Origin: Paenibacillus sp. R14(2021)
GTDB taxonomy: Bacteria; Bacillota; Bacilli; Paenibacillales; Paenibacillaceae
Length of the DNA: 64,000 nucleotides
Assembly (NCBI RefSeq): GCF_019431355.1
Contig: NZ_CP080269.1
Span: 1,612,001 to 1,676,000, forward strand
Direction of reading: 5' to 3'
Shown here piece by piece: positions 27,222 through 36,343 of the stretch. The notes under the pieces were generated by a model. The model was given only the letters and a program-made list of their open reading frames with translations. It did no database searches and was not told where the DNA came from. The translations under genes and the position numbers were made by a program. The stretch's first letter is position 1; each line of letters begins with the position of its first letter.

Positions 27222-27956
27222 TCAGATTTGCGCTAGGCCGCCGTCGACGGCGACTTCGCTGGCGGTCATGAAGCTGCTGTCCGATGATGCGAGAAAGGCG
27301 GCCACCGCCCCGATCTCCGCCGGATCAGCCATGCGCTGGAGCGGAGTCATCGAGGCGAAGACTTTTTGGCCCTCCTCGCCTAGCGATTCCTTCGCGAGTT
27401 CGGTTGCCGTCGCTCCGGGCGACAGCACGTTTACCCGGATGCCGGTGCCCTTCAGGTCCTCCGCCCAGGTGCGCGCGAGGTTGCGCACTGCCGCTTTACT
27501 CGCGCTGTAGGCGCTCATTGCCGGGGCGCCCGTGGTGCCGGCGCTCGATCCCGTTAGGATGATCGAACCTCCCTGGCCCATCAGCGGTAGCGCCTTCTGG
27601 ACCGTGAAGATCGAACCCTTCACATTGGTGTCGAAGATTTCGTCAATGTGCTCAGCGGTGATCTCGCCGAGCGGAAGCTGGCTTCCCGCCCCGGCATTGG
27701 CAAAGACGATGTCGAGGGTTCCGCACTCGGACTTCACCGACGCGTAGAGTCGGTCGAGGTCGGCCAGATCGGAGACTGAGCCCTTCACCGCGCGGGCATT
27801 GGGCCCTAGTTCGGCCACAGCGGCGTCGAGCGCTTCCTGCCGGCGGCCGAAGATGAAGACCAAGGCGCCCTCCTCGATGAACCGCTTTGCTGCAGCGCGG
27901 CCGATGCCGGTAGCGCCTCCCGTGATGACTGCAACCTTACCTTCAAGCTTTCCCAT
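27222..27956 (-). CDS. SDR family oxidoreductase
   Basis: A 244-residue classical SDR, paralog of 713-1447. It has the canonical cofactor loop TGGATGIGRAAAKR (here all three Gly are present, unlike the 713 copy), NAGAG, the catalytic YSASK, and VDGGLAQI at the end. Start ATG 27956; a weak ribosome site (GTGAAAATTC region) precedes it. It is first in the operon with the reductase at 26547. The leader runs back to the operator-promoter at 28079-28102. GC-rich codon use suggests origin outside Paenibacillaceae. Confidence 0.88.
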   Translation of the reverse strand: MGKLEGKVAVITGGATGIGRAAAKRFIEEGALVFIFGRRQEALDAAVAELGPNARAVKGSVSDLADLDRLYASVKSECGTLDIVFANAGAGSQLPLGEITAEHIDEIFDTNVKGSIFTVQKALPLMGQGGSIILTGSSAGTTGAPAMSAYSASKAAVRNLARTWAEDLKGTGIRVNVLSPGATATELAKESLGEEGQKVFASMTPLQRMADPAEIGAVAAFLASSDSSFMTASEVAVDGGLAQI

Positions 27957-28058
27957 GAATTTTCACCCTTTCGTTGTGTTGGACAGCGTCTCTGGCCCAT
28001 TTGCACAGATTGCTGTATCTTACGGATTTCACTGACCCAGTTACCGAATACCGCATTC

Positions 28059-28102
28059 GGATCAGTGGTTCAAATATAATGGATCAGTGATCCATTTGTC
28101 AA
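28059..28102 (-). promoter_or_regulatory. TetR-controlled promoter of the second SDR operon
   Basis: Minus strand TTGACA (28102-28097) and TATATT (28078-28073) flank the perfect palindrome ATGGATCAGTGATCCAT (28079-28095). A weaker site GGATCAGTGGTTC lies at 28059-28071. The promoter fires toward the SDR at 27956; the truncated tetR starts on the other strand seven bases beyond the -35. Confidence 0.7.
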
Positions 28103-28108
28103 GGCATC

Positions 28109-28288
28109 ATGCGAACCGACGCCAGAAAAAATTACAGTCATCTACTTGCAGTCGCGCGTGACGTCGTCGCCGAGCATGCTGTCGATGCGTCCATGCGAGA
28201 TATCGCCCGCCGGGCCGACGTCGGGTTGGCCACACTGCTTCGTCATTTCCCGACGCGGGAAGCTATTTATCTGTCCAACTTGCTGTAG
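28109..28288 (+). pseudogene. Truncated tetR
   Basis: The first 51 codons match the TetR at 24902 (MRTDARKNYSHLLAVARDVV through RHFPTREA). The homology then stops and the frame ends eight codons later at TAG 28286. It keeps the divergent operator-promoter arrangement of the ancestral module but lacks the ligand and dimer domain. The following 28289-28534 shows no gene I can name. Confidence 0.8.
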
Positions 28289-28534
28289 CCGTCCCATATA
28301 ATCATATTTAGCTTTCAAATGACTAGCCTCATCCACGGGGGGGGCTCTATATAATTCCAACCGAAACCCTCTGTTAGAAAACATATCCGAACTCCACTCT
28401 CTTTTTTGATCTTGAATAATGCTACTTATAACCGGAGTTGAGTCAATATGGTTTTGAAGCGTTTTAATTGAACCGTTGCAATATCCGAATCACTCATCAG
28501 CATGTTGCTTGAGGTTGTGCTCGCAATCTTATAT

Positions 28535-28762
28535 TTATCGATCCGCCACCGCTTGAAGCTTCAGTTCAGCGTTGTAACTTTGATTATGCGTACGACGCTC
28601 GAGCCCTTCATAGCCATAGAGCTTGTACCGACGCTGCCATTTCATTAAAGATGTTTTATTAATTCCGTACTTTTTTGCTGCGGCTAGGAAACCCAGTTCC
28701 CCTTTTGAAACTGCTTCGAGAATCGCGAGTTTCTCAACCGCGCTATATTTTCCTATAGACAT
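28535..28762 (-). pseudogene. IS3-family OrfA fragment
   Basis: 75 residues with the helix-turn-helix of IS3-type OrfA (EKLAILEAVSKGELGFLAAA, KKYGINKTSLMKWQRRYKLY). It is cut off after about 75 residues and no OrfB follows. The ribosome site AGGGGAG is present. AGCTCCCC near 28768 and GGGGAGC near 28826 may belong to the IS end region. Inactive. Confidence 0.65.
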
Positions 28763-28901
28763 AAAAAGCTCCCCTTACAGTAACAGGTTTTTATTATTTC
28801 ACCTGTCCACCGTATGGGGAGCATATCATCCTCTGGTTGCCCTCTTTCTTGTTAGTAAGGTGTAGAACAATACTTTATTGTAATGAATCAGCACGTATTA
28901 T

Positions 28902-29222
28902 TTGCCGAAAAGTCAAGTACTTCTTCTGGGCACTGAATACCGATGGCACACGGTCGTTGCTGGCGATATGGTCGATATCCCTGGAGACGTAAACCACGCT
29001 TGGAATAATACCATAGAACGACACTTTGATGATGAATCAAAACAAAAAAGGAGGATTTTTCAAAAAACTCGACCGGCCGAAATCGTTCCACCGGGTCCTC
29101 CTTCTCCAAAAGTGTTGCAGCGTTTTCTTCAATTTACCCTGGCGTACGGTTATTGGCTCGGAACGCCAGACGATAATGCTTCAATCGGAACTCGCTCGGT
29201 TAATCATCGTATTGCTGTATAA
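28902..29222 (+). pseudogene. Cupin-domain protein remnant
   Basis: Two pieces of a cupin protein can be read: HTVVAGDMVDIPGDVNHAWN, the metal-site strand pair, and PPGPPSPKVLQRFLQFTLAY, GYWLGTPDDNASIG, the usual tail of that group. The middle of the barrel is missing and no start codon with a ribosome site is seen. Probably non-functional. A terminator follows at 29229. Confidence 0.45.
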
Positions 29223-29228
29223 ATCGAA

Positions 29229-29269
29229 AAGCGGTTGAGTAGGATAGGTTCATCCTTCTCAACCGCTTT
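29229..29269 (+). terminator. Rho-independent terminator
   Basis: AAGCGGTTGAG pairs with CTCAACCGCTT, with an inner GGAT/ATCC stem; right after the cupin remnant. Confidence 0.65.
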
Positions 29270-29447
29270 CTATTTCACTTTATTGCGTGCGCTCATTCCA
29301 TTCAACGAATCTTACGACGGTCCAATGGAGCAGTGACTGCGCTTTCAATTTTCTGCAACCGCAATATCAGACAGAACTCTATCAGATAGAGCACTATGTG
29401 ACAGAGCAATTACTTCAGCTTATTTTCAGGGAACAGGAGGAGTATGC

Positions 29448-29774
29448 ATGATCCGAAGCGATATCATCCGCGGCCATCTCGATGCCATTATTTTGCGGTT
29501 GATCTATGAGGAAGACCGTTACGGATACGAGATTTCCAAAGAAATCAGCGTCCGGACCGACGACCGGTTCCAAATTAAAGAAGCGACGCTCTATGCGGTT
29601 TTTCAACGGTTGGAACGCAAGGAGCTGATTGAATCGTACGTCGGTTACATCTCGCACGGCGGCAAACGGCGCTACTACAAGACCACCAAGCTCGGCAGGG
29701 CCTACCTCAAGGAAACGGTGGAAGAATGGAACGAAATCAAAGAAATCGTCAATATATTCATGGAGGGACTCTAA
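29448..29774 (+). CDS. PadR-family transcriptional regulator
   Basis: A 108-residue winged-helix regulator: residues 5-80 carry the PadR fold with LRLIYEEDRYGYEISKEI, EATLYAVFQRLERKELI and GKRRYYKTTKLGRAYL. Start ATG 29448 with GGAGG upstream. It is co-transcribed with the membrane proteins at 29776 (one base after its stop) and 30197. In this arrangement PadR proteins usually repress their own operon and release it under envelope stress; here that is inference. Confidence 0.88.
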   Translation: MIRSDIIRGHLDAIILRLIYEEDRYGYEISKEISVRTDDRFQIKEATLYAVFQRLERKELIESYVGYISHGGKRRYYKTTKLGRAYLKETVEEWNEIKEIVNIFMEGL

Positions 29775-29775
29775 G

Positions 29776-30183
29776 ATGAAGAAGATTAAGACGCATGTAG
29801 AAGAATGGTTCTCGGATATTCCGGAGAGCGAATCGAAACAGGCTATTCAAGAGGAAATTATCCAGAACCTGGAGGAGAAAGTGTTTGACCTCGTAAGGAG
29901 CGGCAAATCGGAGGAGGACGCCATCAACAAGACGATCGTCGAGTTCGGAGATATTTCGGATATCAAGCAGGAGCTCGGCGTGAAGGACGGCAAGCCCGCC
30001 TCCTCGCGCAAACAGTTCGGACTGCATCTCGGCTTCTCGCTCTGGGGCAGCGGCCTAATTATTGCGCTGTTTCTGTTCATCAACGTCTATTACACCCCGG
30101 ATGTCATCTGGTTCGTCTATCCGACCTTTGCCGTAGCCTGGTGGCCGCTTGTCATGTTCTATAAGTGGCTGGGCTGGAAATAA
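29776..30183 (+). CDS. HAAS-type small membrane protein
   Basis: A 135-residue protein starting at ATG 29776, one base after the PadR stop. The N-terminal 75 residues are a soluble helical domain of the PadR-linked HAAS/permease-prefix kind (KKIKTHVEEWFSDIPESESK, then VFDLVRSGKSEEDAINKTI). Two membrane segments follow, the second ending in the unit TPDVIWFVYPTFAVAWWPLV. The same unit is repeated four times in the next protein. It probably acts as the membrane partner of PadR. Confidence 0.75.
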   Translation: MKKIKTHVEEWFSDIPESESKQAIQEEIIQNLEEKVFDLVRSGKSEEDAINKTIVEFGDISDIKQELGVKDGKPASSRKQFGLHLGFSLWGSGLIIALFLFINVYYTPDVIWFVYPTFAVAWWPLVMFYKWLGWK

Positions 30184-30196
30184 GGAGGCGATTCCT

Positions 30197-30832
30197 ATGC
30201 GCAATCACCGCGTTGCCTTTGCCGTATCCGGAAGCCTCATGAGCATCTTCTTCCTCATTCTTGTGAACCTATTGACTTCGCCCGGCATCATTTGGTTTAT
30301 CCATCCGGCTTTCGCCCTGATTCAGTGGCCAGTCGCGATCTATTTCGCGAATAACGGCAGGTTCAAAGCTTATTCCATGGTTTCGACGGCGCTCATCCTT
30401 CTCTATTTCGCCTACGAAAACATCGCCCACAGTCCGAATGTGCCATGGATCCTCTATGCGGGCTTCGCCGTCATCTGGTGGCCGATCTTCATGTACGCGG
30501 GCCGTTTCGCACGCACGCTCGCAATGGCGCTCGCGGGCAGCTTCTGTATCATCCTTTACTATGGGATGCTGAACATCTTGCTGTCGTCGCAATTTCCATG
30601 GATCATCTTCCCTGCCTACGCCTTGCTTTGGTGGCCGATGTCTATCTACTTCTCCCGCAGCAGAGAATGGTTCACCTTTGCCTTATGCGCGTCGCTGCTC
30701 ACCAGCGCCATGTTCATTGCGGTCAATGCGGTCACGTCGCCGAACGCGATCTGGGCGATCTATCCGATCTTCGCGATCATATGGTGGCCGCTCAGCATGT
30801 ATTATTACGTGAATCGCAAAAGAGCCGTTTGA
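30197..30832 (+). CDS. Membrane protein with four internal WWP repeats
   Basis: A 211-residue protein of about eight membrane helices. Four copies of a ~50-residue two-helix unit are visible: SPGIIWFIHPAFALIQWPVA, SPNVPWILYAGFAVIWWPIF, SQFPWIIFPAYALLWWPMSI and SPNAIWAIYPIFAIIWWPLS. Start ATG 30197 with GGAGG; the longer frame from 30149 overlaps the previous gene. It forms an operon with the PadR and HAAS proteins. I know no function for this repeat; a membrane sensor or stress protein is a guess. Confidence 0.75.
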   Translation: MRNHRVAFAVSGSLMSIFFLILVNLLTSPGIIWFIHPAFALIQWPVAIYFANNGRFKAYSMVSTALILLYFAYENIAHSPNVPWILYAGFAVIWWPIFMYAGRFARTLAMALAGSFCIILYYGMLNILLSSQFPWIIFPAYALLWWPMSIYFSRSREWFTFALCASLLTSAMFIAVNAVTSPNAIWAIYPIFAIIWWPLSMYYYVNRKRAV

Positions 30833-30900
30833 ACCAGCAGACGGCATGATGGTACAATAGGAGCCTGTTCATCTATTCCATCGTAAACGGAGACGACACC

Positions 30901-31443
30901 ATGCTGAATTATATTCTTCATCACGATCACGCAAACGCGCGCATCACCGCCGCACAGGCGAAGCCGGATGACGCGCCAGCCGTCATGGAGCTGCTCGTCG
31001 GCGCAGCCAGATGGCTGCAGAGCACGGGTTCGACGCAGTGGAGCGCACTTCTATCCGGCGATGACCATCATAACGTCGTGGGCCATATCGAGAAAGGCGA
31101 GCTGTTCATGTTCAAGGACGGCGCCAAACTGGCAGGCATCGTGCTGCTCATGCAAACACCCGGCGATTGGGATCTCGGCCTATGGGGACCGGACGGCCAT
31201 GAGCCTAACGTGTACCTTCACCGGCTTGCCATTAACCGCGAATACGCCGGCCAAGGGCTCGGTGCGGATATGGTGCACTGGGCGGAAACGGGCATCTCCT
31301 TTCCAGGCAAGTCGACGATGCGCCTCGACTGCATTGCCAGCAATCCGAAGCTGAACGCCTTCTACAGCGGACTCGGCTATACGTATAAGGGCACGTCGCC
31401 TACAGGATTCTGCCTGTACGAGAAGCAGCTAGCTGCGAACTAA
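30901..31443 (+). CDS. GNAT-family N-acetyltransferase
   Basis: A 180-residue acetyltransferase. The acetyl-CoA binding region is around residues 100-130 (YLHRLAINREYAGQGLGADM), with the Q/RxxGxG/A pyrophosphate loop in YAGQGLG. LDCIASNPKLNAFYSGLGYT forms the last strands. Such enzymes move an acetyl group from acetyl-CoA to an amine; the substrate is unknown. Start ATG 30901. It stands alone, closed by the terminator at 31451. Confidence 0.85.
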   Translation: MLNYILHHDHANARITAAQAKPDDAPAVMELLVGAARWLQSTGSTQWSALLSGDDHHNVVGHIEKGELFMFKDGAKLAGIVLLMQTPGDWDLGLWGPDGHEPNVYLHRLAINREYAGQGLGADMVHWAETGISFPGKSTMRLDCIASNPKLNAFYSGLGYTYKGTSPTGFCLYEKQLAAN

Positions 31444-31450
31444 ACGACGT

Positions 31451-31493
31451 AAAAAAAGCATGCGGACGTTTCATTAATCCGCATGCTTTTTTT
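31451..31493. terminator. Bidirectional terminator
   Basis: AAAAAAAGCATGCGGA pairs with TCCGCATGCTTTTTTT; serves the GNAT gene and, from the other side, the aminopeptidase. Confidence 0.85.
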
Positions 31494-31575
31494 CAGTTGT
31501 GCGGCGGTATCACCCGCTGCTTCCTGTCCTCCACGACCTCCAATCGCATGACGCGTGGAGAGCCTGAACGATGAT

Positions 31576-32811
31576 TTAGAACGCCCAATTGCCGCAACGG
31601 AACAACGGCTCTGCCGTGCCATCCTGGCGAATGCCATCAATGTCCAAATCCGAAGTGCCGATCATGAAGTCGACATGCGTCAGACTGTGGTTTAATCCCC
31701 GCGCGAGCTGCTCTTCCTTGCTCATGGACAAACCGCCTTCCAAGCAAAACGGAAACGCGAAGCCGATGGCCAGATGGCAGGCTGCGTTCTCGTCGAACAG
31801 CGTATTGTAGAACGTGAGATTCGTATCGGATATCGGCGACTTGAAGGGCACAAGCGCGATTTCGCCCAAATAATGCGAGCCGTCGTCCGTTTCGATCAAG
31901 CTTCTCAGCGCTTCATAGCCTTGTTCGGCTTCATACGCCGTAATGCGGCCATCCGTAAACGTAATGGCGAAACGGTCAATCAAGTTCCCGTTGTAGCTGA
32001 GCGGCTTGCTGCTCACGACCTTGCCATTAATGGCCGTACGAAGCGGCGACGTGAACACTTCCTCAGTCGGCATGTTCGGAATAAACAAGTTCCCCTGTGC
32101 GTTCTTCGTTCCCGCACTGACCCAGATATGCCCTTCCGGCAGTCCGATCGTCACATCGGTGCCGACCGCGTTGCGGTAACGAAGCTCCATGTACTTGCGT
32201 TCATTGAGTCTGCCTGCCTTGGAACGCAAATTATCGGCATGACTCCGCCATGCCTCCACCGGATTCTCGTCGTCGACGCGTACTGCGGCAAAGATCGCTT
32301 CCCATAATGCGTCAACCCGCTCGCTTTCCGGCAGCGTAGGAAAAACCTTATCCGCCCAAGCATCCATAGGAACCGCGACGATTGACCAGGCTACCTGATT
32401 GTTCAGCGTGAATTTGCGGAACGGCTGCATCGCCATCTGCTGCGACTTGGTCATGAGACCAATGCGTTCAGAATCGATGCCGCTTAGTAAATCCGGATTC
32501 TCGGCAACGACCCATAAGAATGCCGCGCCTTCTTCCGCCATCTCGGCCCGCCCATTGGCATGCCAAGCGGGATAGCTCGACAGACCTTCCTGCGGCGACT
32601 GCTGAAGACGCGTGCGCGTCACCTGCTCGTCGCTCCAATCCACATGCACGTATGGGGATCCGATCCCGTAGGCATGCTTGACGACCTCGCGCACGAATTC
32701 AGCCGCCGTAATCGGCGCAATGATGTACAGCTTCTGACCTGGTTGAATATTGACGCCAACTTCAACGGCAAGCGCTGCATATTGGGCCAAACGCTCTTGA
32801 AACGTTCTCAT
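31576..32811 (-). CDS. M29-family aminopeptidase
   Basis: A 411-residue metallopeptidase of the thermophilic aminopeptidase family (AmpS/PepS/aminopeptidase T). The N-terminal domain contains VNIQPGQKLYIIAPITAAEF. The C-terminal catalytic half carries metal-site segments such as IPNMPTEEVFTSPL, YLGEIALVP, FDENAACHLAIGFAF and HVDFMIGTSDLDIDG. It removes N-terminal residues from peptides in the cytoplasm using Co, Mn or Zn. Length is typical (about 410). Start ATG 32811. Fifteen bases downstream of the truncated ABC gene on the same strand. Confidence 0.93.
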   Translation of the reverse strand: MRTFQERLAQYAALAVEVGVNIQPGQKLYIIAPITAAEFVREVVKHAYGIGSPYVHVDWSDEQVTRTRLQQSPQEGLSSYPAWHANGRAEMAEEGAAFLWVVAENPDLLSGIDSERIGLMTKSQQMAMQPFRKFTLNNQVAWSIVAVPMDAWADKVFPTLPESERVDALWEAIFAAVRVDDENPVEAWRSHADNLRSKAGRLNERKYMELRYRNAVGTDVTIGLPEGHIWVSAGTKNAQGNLFIPNMPTEEVFTSPLRTAINGKVVSSKPLSYNGNLIDRFAITFTDGRITAYEAEQGYEALRSLIETDDGSHYLGEIALVPFKSPISDTNLTFYNTLFDENAACHLAIGFAFPFCLEGGLSMSKEEQLARGLNHSLTHVDFMIGTSDLDIDGIRQDGTAEPLFRCGNWAF

Positions 32812-32826
32812 GGGCTGAGCCCCTCC

Positions 32827-34011
32827 TTAGGATTGGAATTGTGCTTGATGCAATCTGCTGTAATGACCGCCCGCAGCAAGCAGCTCCTCATGCCTGCCCT
32901 GCTCGGTTACGCCTTGCTCTGTGACGACAATAATGCGATCCGCATTCTTGATCGTCGCAAGCCTGTGGGCAATGATAAGCGTCGTCCTACCTTGCGACAG
33001 CTCGGCGAGCGATTGTTGAATCGCCGATTCCGTCTCCGTATCGAGCGCGGAGGTGGCTTCATCAAGAATCAGTATGGGCGGATTCTTCAAGAACATCCGC
33101 GCGATGGCGACGCGCTGCTTCTGACCGCCGGAGAGCTTCACGCCCCGTTCGCCGACGATCGTGTCCAGTCCGTCAGGAAGCGAGTGAACGAATGCTTCCA
33201 GCTGCGCTCTTCGAGCCGCTGACCAAATCTCCTCGTCACCTGCGTTCATCTTGCCATAAAGAATATTATCCCGCAGCGTACCTGAGAACAAGAAGACATC
33301 CTGCTGAACGATGCCGATGCCTTTGCGCAGAGACACGAGCTTCATGTCTCGAATGTCGTGCCCGTCGATGGAGATACTGCCTCCGGTTACATCATAGAAC
33401 CGCGGGAGCAAGCTGCACAGTGTCGTTTTTCCTGCGCCGGAAGGCCCTACGAAAGCGATCGTCTCCCCTTGGCCAATCGATAGATTGATGCGCTCGAGAA
33501 CTTTGGCTTCGTTCTCGTAGCCAAATGAAACATCGCGGAAGACAATATCGCCGCGCAAATTGCCAACAGTCACGGCATTGGGCCGATCCGCAACCTCGGG
33601 CTCCGTATCCATCAGCTCCGCGTAACGCTTAAAGCCAGCAAAGCCTTTGGGATAGCTCTCGATAACCGCATTGATTTTCTCGATCGGACCGATGAATACG
33701 TTCGCGAGCAAGAGGAAGCCGACGAATCCGCCCGGGGACAGCTCGCCCCGGATGACGAACCAGGTTCCGCATACCATGACGAACAACGAAACGAGCCGCT
33801 TTAGGAAATAGTTAATGGATGAGTTAAACGCCATAATTTTGTATGACATGAGCTTTGAGATGCGGAAGCGCAGGTTATTGACCTGGAACTGCTCTTTCTC
33901 GAACGCTTCGTTGCCGAACGCCTGCACGACCCGCATCCCGCCTACATTGTCTTCGACGCGGGCATTGAAATCCCCGATGTCCGAGAACAGCTGATGAAAC
34001 GCCTGGGTCAT
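32827..34011 (-). pseudogene. ABC exporter, 5'-truncated
   Basis: 394 residues of a fused permease/ATPase exporter that normally has about 580. The frame begins in the intracellular loop of the membrane domain (FHQLFSDIGDFNARVEDNVG), so the first three or four helices are missing. The ATPase domain is complete: Walker A GPSGAGKTT, Q-loop, LSGGQKQR signature, ILILDEATSALD and the switch His in IIAHRL. No ribosome site precedes the ATG at 34011. The upstream 120 bases give no matching coding sequence, so a deletion joined it to the sqhC region. Probably non-functional as a transporter. Confidence 0.75.
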
Positions 34012-34195
34012 GCTATGAGAACCATTTTCATCATATAGAGTTCAAAGAAGAATGTCCATGAAATCCGCACAATCTTCAACGATTGAACAGCCGATTCCAT
34101 CATGAATGACGAGACGCCGGTCATAAACTACCGTGAACGCCAATTTCGATCAAACGGCGAAATGGCTATTCCATTCGAGGCAGGTGTTCGTTACT

Positions 34196-36085
34196 ATGCG
34201 GGAACGCATCCAATCCGGCATTGATGGTCTCACGCAGCACTTGCTGCAGACGCAAGCGAGTGACGGCAGCTGGCGCATGGGCTTCATCGAAGGCGGTACA
34301 TCCATGGATGCCGCCGCGATCATGCTGCTGCAGAGCGCCGGGATCGGCAGACCGAAGCTGGTCCGCGACTTAGCGGACAGAATATGGGCCAAGCAATCCG
34401 CTGACGGCGCATGGCGCATCCACCCGGATGAGCAGGCTGGCCACGCTTCAGCAACGGCGGAATGCTACATTGCCCTTCAATATGCAGGCGTATCGCCGGA
34501 TGAGCCTCGTATGAAGCGCGCGGCGGATGCATTTGCGGCGCTTGGCGGCTTGTCTGGCATCAATTGCCTGCTCACCAAGTTCCTGCTGGCGACGATCGGC
34601 CAATACGACTGGCCGCGCTGGTTTCCGATTCCGATCTCCATCATGTTGCTCCCGCAAGCTTCGCCGGTTCATTTCTATCAATTCTCGGGCTATGCCCGCG
34701 TTCATATGGCCCCGATGCTGCTGATTGCCCATCTGAAGCCTGATTTCAAGCTTTCCTCCATCCGCCCGCTCCCCGAGGCGGCTAGGCAAGCGATGAATGT
34801 GAGCTCGATTCAACAGAACTGGGACGCACATTTCAGACCGCTGCAGCCTGAAGAATTCGGCAATCGGTGGAAAGAACTGTTCAGCATCCCCTCAGAGCTG
34901 CAGGCGCGTGCCGTGAATCGGGCTGAACGCTATATGCTGGAACGAATCGAACCGGACGGCACGCTCTACAGCTACGCGAGCACGACGATTCTGATGGTTC
35001 ATGCGCTTCGGGCGCTTGGCTTGACCAACGACCATCCGTTGATTGCAGATGCCATCCGCGGACTTGAATCCCTCTTGTTCTTGGACGCCAAGCATGGCCG
35101 AACCATGCAAATCACGACCTCTACCCTATGGGATACCGCGCTGATCAGCGGCTCGCTCCAGGCTGCCGGCTTGCCTAGCCGTCATCCCGCGCTTCAAAGT
35201 GCCGGACGCTACATCCTTGACCGGCAGCATGAGAAGCTGGGCGACTGGAAGCTTAATGTGAAAACGCCGACTGCTGGCGGATGGGGCTTCTCGGACGTCA
35301 ACACGCGGAATCCCGACGTCGACGATACGACCGCCGCTCTTCGAGCCGTGCAGCAGCTGGAGACGCCTACTGCTCGCCATGCCTGTGATCTTGGTCTTCA
35401 ATGGCTGCTGTCCATGCAAAATTCAGACGGCGGCTGGGCGGCTTTCGAACGCAACATCAATAACCCGCTGATCAGCTGGGTGCCCTTGGATGGCGCGGAG
35501 GATGCCGCAACCGACCCGTCAACGCCCGATCTGACCGGGCGGACCTTGGAATATCTCGGCCGCCATGTCGGACTGACGAGCAAGCAGCCGTTCGTTCGCC
35601 GCGCTGCCGATTGGCTGTTCCGTCATCAAGAGCCGGACGGATCTTGGTATGGTCGCTGGGGCGTTTGCTACATCTACGGCACTTGGGCCGCGCTTACCGG
35701 CCTGCTCGCCGTACAGGAGTCGGCTCGCCATCCGCAAATCCAGAAGGCAGCAGAATGGCTCTTATCCATTCAACTTCAGGACGGCGGATTCGGCGAATCC
35801 TGCAGCAGCGACCGCCATAAGCAGTTCATCCCGCTTCCTTATGGAACACTGGCCCAGACCGCATGGGCGCTGGATGCGCTGACGGCGGTCCACGAGCAGC
35901 CGCTGCCCGCCATGGAGCAGGCTTGCGATTTCCTCCTTCGCCATCTGGGGCAGGATGGCAAAGCCGCTGCTTATCCAACTGGAGCCGGACTGCCCGGCTA
36001 CCTCTATTCGCGTTACGACAGCTATGGCAAGGTGTGGCCGCTGCTTGCGCTCGCCAATTACCAGAATAAGTTCGGCGGGAATTGA
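34196..36085 (+). CDS. sqhC: Sporulenol synthase / squalene-hopene cyclase
   Basis: A 629-residue class II terpene cyclase. NPDVDDTTAAL holds the protonating DxDD acid. Repeated QW motifs stud the protein (QASDGSWRMGF, QNSDGGWAAFERNINNPLIS, QEPDGSWYGRWGVCYIYGTW, LQDGGFGES). By its full-length pattern (FYQFSGYARVHMAPM, LYSYASTTILMVHAL) it is closest to Bacillus SqhC, which cyclises tetraprenyl-beta-curcumene to sporulenol in spores; hopene formation from squalene is the alternative. ATG 34196 gives the family length and has AGGTG upstream; a start at 34133 adds 21 residues without support. Monotopic membrane enzyme. Confidence 0.85.
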   Translation: MRERIQSGIDGLTQHLLQTQASDGSWRMGFIEGGTSMDAAAIMLLQSAGIGRPKLVRDLADRIWAKQSADGAWRIHPDEQAGHASATAECYIALQYAGVSPDEPRMKRAADAFAALGGLSGINCLLTKFLLATIGQYDWPRWFPIPISIMLLPQASPVHFYQFSGYARVHMAPMLLIAHLKPDFKLSSIRPLPEAARQAMNVSSIQQNWDAHFRPLQPEEFGNRWKELFSIPSELQARAVNRAERYMLERIEPDGTLYSYASTTILMVHALRALGLTNDHPLIADAIRGLESLLFLDAKHGRTMQITTSTLWDTALISGSLQAAGLPSRHPALQSAGRYILDRQHEKLGDWKLNVKTPTAGGWGFSDVNTRNPDVDDTTAALRAVQQLETPTARHACDLGLQWLLSMQNSDGGWAAFERNINNPLISWVPLDGAEDAATDPSTPDLTGRTLEYLGRHVGLTSKQPFVRRAADWLFRHQEPDGSWYGRWGVCYIYGTWAALTGLLAVQESARHPQIQKAAEWLLSIQLQDGGFGESCSSDRHKQFIPLPYGTLAQTAWALDALTAVHEQPLPAMEQACDFLLRHLGQDGKAAAYPTGAGLPGYLYSRYDSYGKVWPLLALANYQNKFGGN

Positions 36086-36240
36086 ACGGCCTGAAAATAA
36101 AAAAAACGTCCCAGGCAGTAATACAGCCGGGAACGTCTCTCTTACAGAAGCTTCTCTTTCAACAGTTATATCTAGCTCCGGCATATACGACATTCAAGGC
36201 ATTTCGGGTCACTTGCTTATCCTATATTGCTACATTTTTC

Positions 36241-36269
36241 TTGACAATGATACACTTTGTATCATAAAT
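36241..36269 (+). promoter_or_regulatory. Promoter with perfect palindromic operator for XRE regulator
   Basis: TTGACA (36241-36246) is followed directly by ATGATACA-CTT-TGTATCAT (36247-36265), arms of eight perfectly paired bases, which fills the spacer to an -10 at about CATAAA/ATAAAT (36263-36269). Autorepression by the XRE protein at 36344 is likely. The rest of 36086-36240 holds one GC hairpin (ACGTCCC/GGGAACGT). Confidence 0.6.
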
Positions 36270-36343
36270 TAGTAGAAGGGACCTCACGAAACCCGTTTGG
36301 ACTCGTACGAAAAAGGCTAGATTGACGTAAGGAGCTAGAAACC

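Noticed and set aside
36086..36240. Hairpin after sqhC as its terminator
   Set aside because: The T run lies on the opposite strand side, so it does not fit termination of the sqhC transcript.
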